A stretch of 64,000 nt of DNA, taken from the NCBI RefSeq assembly GCF_026151205.1, contig NC_087074.1:12133182-12197181 (forward strand), written 5' to 3'. The notes below the pieces were generated by a model. The model was not told the origin of the DNA and ran no database searches. It worked only from the letters and a program-made list of their open reading frames with translations. This document shows, one piece after another, positions 61,924-64,000 of this stretch (position 1 is the stretch's first letter; the number at the start of each line of letters is the position of its first letter). The DNA comes from Bolinopsis microptera. Lineage: Eukaryota; Ctenophora; Tentaculata; Lobata; Bolinopsidae. The translations under genes were made by a program, and so were the position numbers.

Positions 61924-62130
61924 GCGCGCGCGCGCGCGCTTTTACAAACATGAATTTTCTCCCTCAGTATCTATCTAAATCTTTTAAAGACATGATTTGA
62001 ATGCTATCCTACTCAGCACATGAGTGCTACAGGATGGTGAAAGAATTTCTATAAAAAATCGTTAAATGTGGAAGATATGAGGTCATTATATGTGTGTGCG
62101 CGCGCGCGCGCGCGCGCTTTTACAAACTTG
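61924..62130. repeat. Two GC microsatellites each followed by TTTTACAAAC
   Basis: A (GC)n tract at 61924-61940 and another at 62099-62117 both run into GCTTTTACAAAC, with TCCTCAGT-like or CCCTCAGT-like sequence shortly after. The shared flank implies duplication of the segment rather than independent microsatellite birth. Confidence 0.75.
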
Positions 62131-62139
62131 ATATCCTCA

Positions 62140-63420
62140 GTCCTTTCACATATACTGAGATTTTGTTTCAAACTTAATTGACTCTGAACCGAAATTGCCA
62201 AAGGAAACAGATAGTGTAACTCAGAAAGACCACAAATGTATAGTTTGTGAGATATTGAGGTTATACTCCGAATAATTTACAATGATGTCACACCAGAAAA
62301 CCTCTATTTTTGGTATATTTAACCTCATATCTTGAACGCGCAGTACTGGATTGAGCTAAACTTGGTCAGGTTTTGTAGCCCTGACTATCCTCGATCATAT
62401 GGAACAGGAATAAAACTGTTTAGATGTTCTATCTTAATTATATTAGGCACTTAGTTCTGAAAAGTGAGAATGTCATTAATACTGCTTTCACTGTTTCAGA
62501 TGTTTTTGATGTTTCGTCATAAAAAAACGTTTGACCCTAATCATTATGGACTATATCGGCCGATCGTGCGGAAAATTGTGGTATTTAAGGTCAATAGTGC
62601 ACCCACCGCACTTATATGTTGCCTCTGATTATAATGAACATTTACAAATCAGCATCAGAATCAGCTTCCAGCAGCGACTAATCAAATCCACCGATCAATC
62701 GCACATGTAGAAACAAGTTCAGTTCGCCTACCACTATTTCTACGAATTTTTCATTAAATTTAATATGTTCAAAATTGATTGATTATTAGTGGGAAGAAGA
62801 GCCACAATTTTCTGACAAATGAGAGCGATCATTAACATATCAACTTCCAGTCGTATAAAATGCAAGAATATTATTTAAACAAAATTAATAATTCAGCTAT
62901 GTTTTAATGATAAACTGCTGGCATTATTACGCTTAACATTACTGTTCAGTTCTTAGGCGTGTTAAATAAAAACGATGTTTCAATTGCAAACTAACATTCT
63001 TTTGAGTTCGATTTTTTGATGCACTAAAACTAGTAACAGTATTAATAAAATTCGAATTACCGAATTAGTAAAATCCGAAAGGAAACAGCTGCGGTAAATT
63101 GGGATTTTCGGTAAATCGGGGATTTATTGACATAGTGAATTAAAAAACGGCATGCTTAGCCAATAGCCAAGTTGATCAGATTCCAGAATATTATCGATCG
63201 TGACGTTCTCTGATGAGAACATTAAAAAGTAAAAACCCATGTGAATTGTAATCCTATGTTTTGCTAGTAAAGTCTTTACAGATTTAATTATATTGTTTAA
63301 TATGGCTATATGTTAACAGCTAAAAGACATTAATTTACGTGTATAAAACGTGTAAAAGTAGGTTGACGCTTATAAACAAACGTTAAAATCATATTGTGCG
63401 ATGTTACAATTTTATGACTA
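62140..63420. other. Gene-free stretch
   Basis: AT-rich DNA with no supportable exon, RNA gene or repeat. Confidence 0.4.
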
Positions 63421-63439
63421 GCTCATCATTTAGGACGGT

Positions 63440-63620
63440 GTTTTGTTCCGCTCTCGTGTCCACTGTCCATGTTAAAGCGGGTATCATGTGATTCGGGTAT
63501 CATGTGATCCGCCCTCGTGTCCATCCTTTTAGGAAAGTACCGCCCTCGTGTCCACCCTTTTAGGAAAGTACCGCCCTTGTGTTCTACGGCGTTGTGTCCT
63601 CCGTTCTTGTGTCGACCGCC
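63440..63620. repeat. Short tandem repeats around CCGCCCTCGTGTCCA
   Basis: Two adjacent copies of a 31-base unit (CCGCCCTCGTGTCCA plus CCCTTTTAGGAAAGTA) lie at about 63509-63571. Weaker CTTGTGTC or CTCGTGTC units follow on both sides, and a GGGTATCATGTGAT duplication precedes them. Confidence 0.85.
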
Positions 63621-63704
63621 CCTTGTGTCTCGTTCACAATAAAATGTAGTCATGTAAGGATCAAAGCAGTAACATTGCTTGATGATGAAAAGTGACGAAA
63701 AGCT

Positions 63705-63814
63705 ATACATGTCAAGGGTTTAGACTTCAGGCCACTTGGACATTTACTGCAGTGCTAAAACTGTACATGTCAAGGGTTCAGACTTCAAGCCACTTGGACA
63801 TTTACTGCAGTGCT
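63705..63814. repeat. About 55-bp direct duplication
   Basis: ACATGTCAAGGGTTTAGACT...GCAGTGCTA is followed by a second copy with three differences (ACATGTCAAGGGTTCAGACT...). No gene is associated. Confidence 0.85.
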
Positions 63815-64000
63815 ATTTACTGTGTTGCTTCGTTTCCGACCTCACTTTTCGGAAATGATACGCTTATTTTACGACAGGGATCTTAGTCTGAAGTCAATCT
63901 ATCTCCGGAAGTAGCAACAATTCAATGTACCTTAATCCTATTAGGTGACGTCATTAGGTAATTAGGGTGAATCAAGGAAAGATAAACAGCATCATGGTTA

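Overview
The window looks like nuclear DNA of an invertebrate animal. It is AT-rich, its genes have short GT-AG introns, it carries interstitial TTAGGG-type repeats, and it encodes animal proteins (a MAP7/ensconsin-like microtubule protein, a DGCR6-like protein, NDUFAF2, a class A GPCR). A cnidarian is plausible from the look of the mobile elements, but the sequence alone does not prove it.

Layout. 0-2.1 kb is a large fold-back (inverted-repeat) element. 6.75-7.6 kb holds a small two-exon gene for a putative single-pass membrane protein, followed at 7.7-8.0 kb by an almost perfect 145-bp-armed hairpin. From 9.9 to 29 kb the minus strand carries two tandem genes: an eleven-exon MAP7-like gene (12.25-28.99 kb, all exons joining in phase) and just downstream a DGCR6-like gene (9.91-10.91 kb, 5' exon unresolved). 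The 9-kb fourth intron of the MAP7-like gene contains, on the opposite strand, an intronless divergent GPCR gene (20.27-21.31 kb) and an 11-bp minisatellite.

29-40.8 kb is gene-poor: ancient duplicated blocks, a 1-kb fold-back element, and a TTAA-flanked MITE family. At 40.9-42.0 kb lies a two-exon plus-strand gene with a TATA box; its 301-aa product was not recognised. 45.5-46.6 kb holds LINE reverse-transcriptase debris split by a MITE end. 47.13-51.63 kb is the most interesting block: about 4.5 kb bounded by matching inverted ends and a 4-bp direct repeat, with TTATCG-rich subterminal regions, a spliced transposase-like gene, and 27 copies of a 34-bp satellite that begins at the gene's stop codon. 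It seems to sit in an intron of a minus-strand gene, 58 bp from a splice donor.

52.1-53.8 kb has two small intronless minus-strand genes (NDUFAF2 and an unrecognised 99-aa protein). 53.84-54.45 kb is a telomere-like repeat island between inverted minisatellites. 55.3-55.9 kb has a 53-bp tandem repeat and a short GC-rich island. 57-62 kb holds an incomplete Ty1/copia element, flanked by two related 10-bp minisatellites and by a 14-bp inverted repeat with a candidate 8-bp target duplication. The last 2 kb contain GC microsatellites and small tandem duplications. The host genes are housekeeping or cytoskeletal and do not form a pathway with one another; the novelty is mostly in the repeats and mobile elements.
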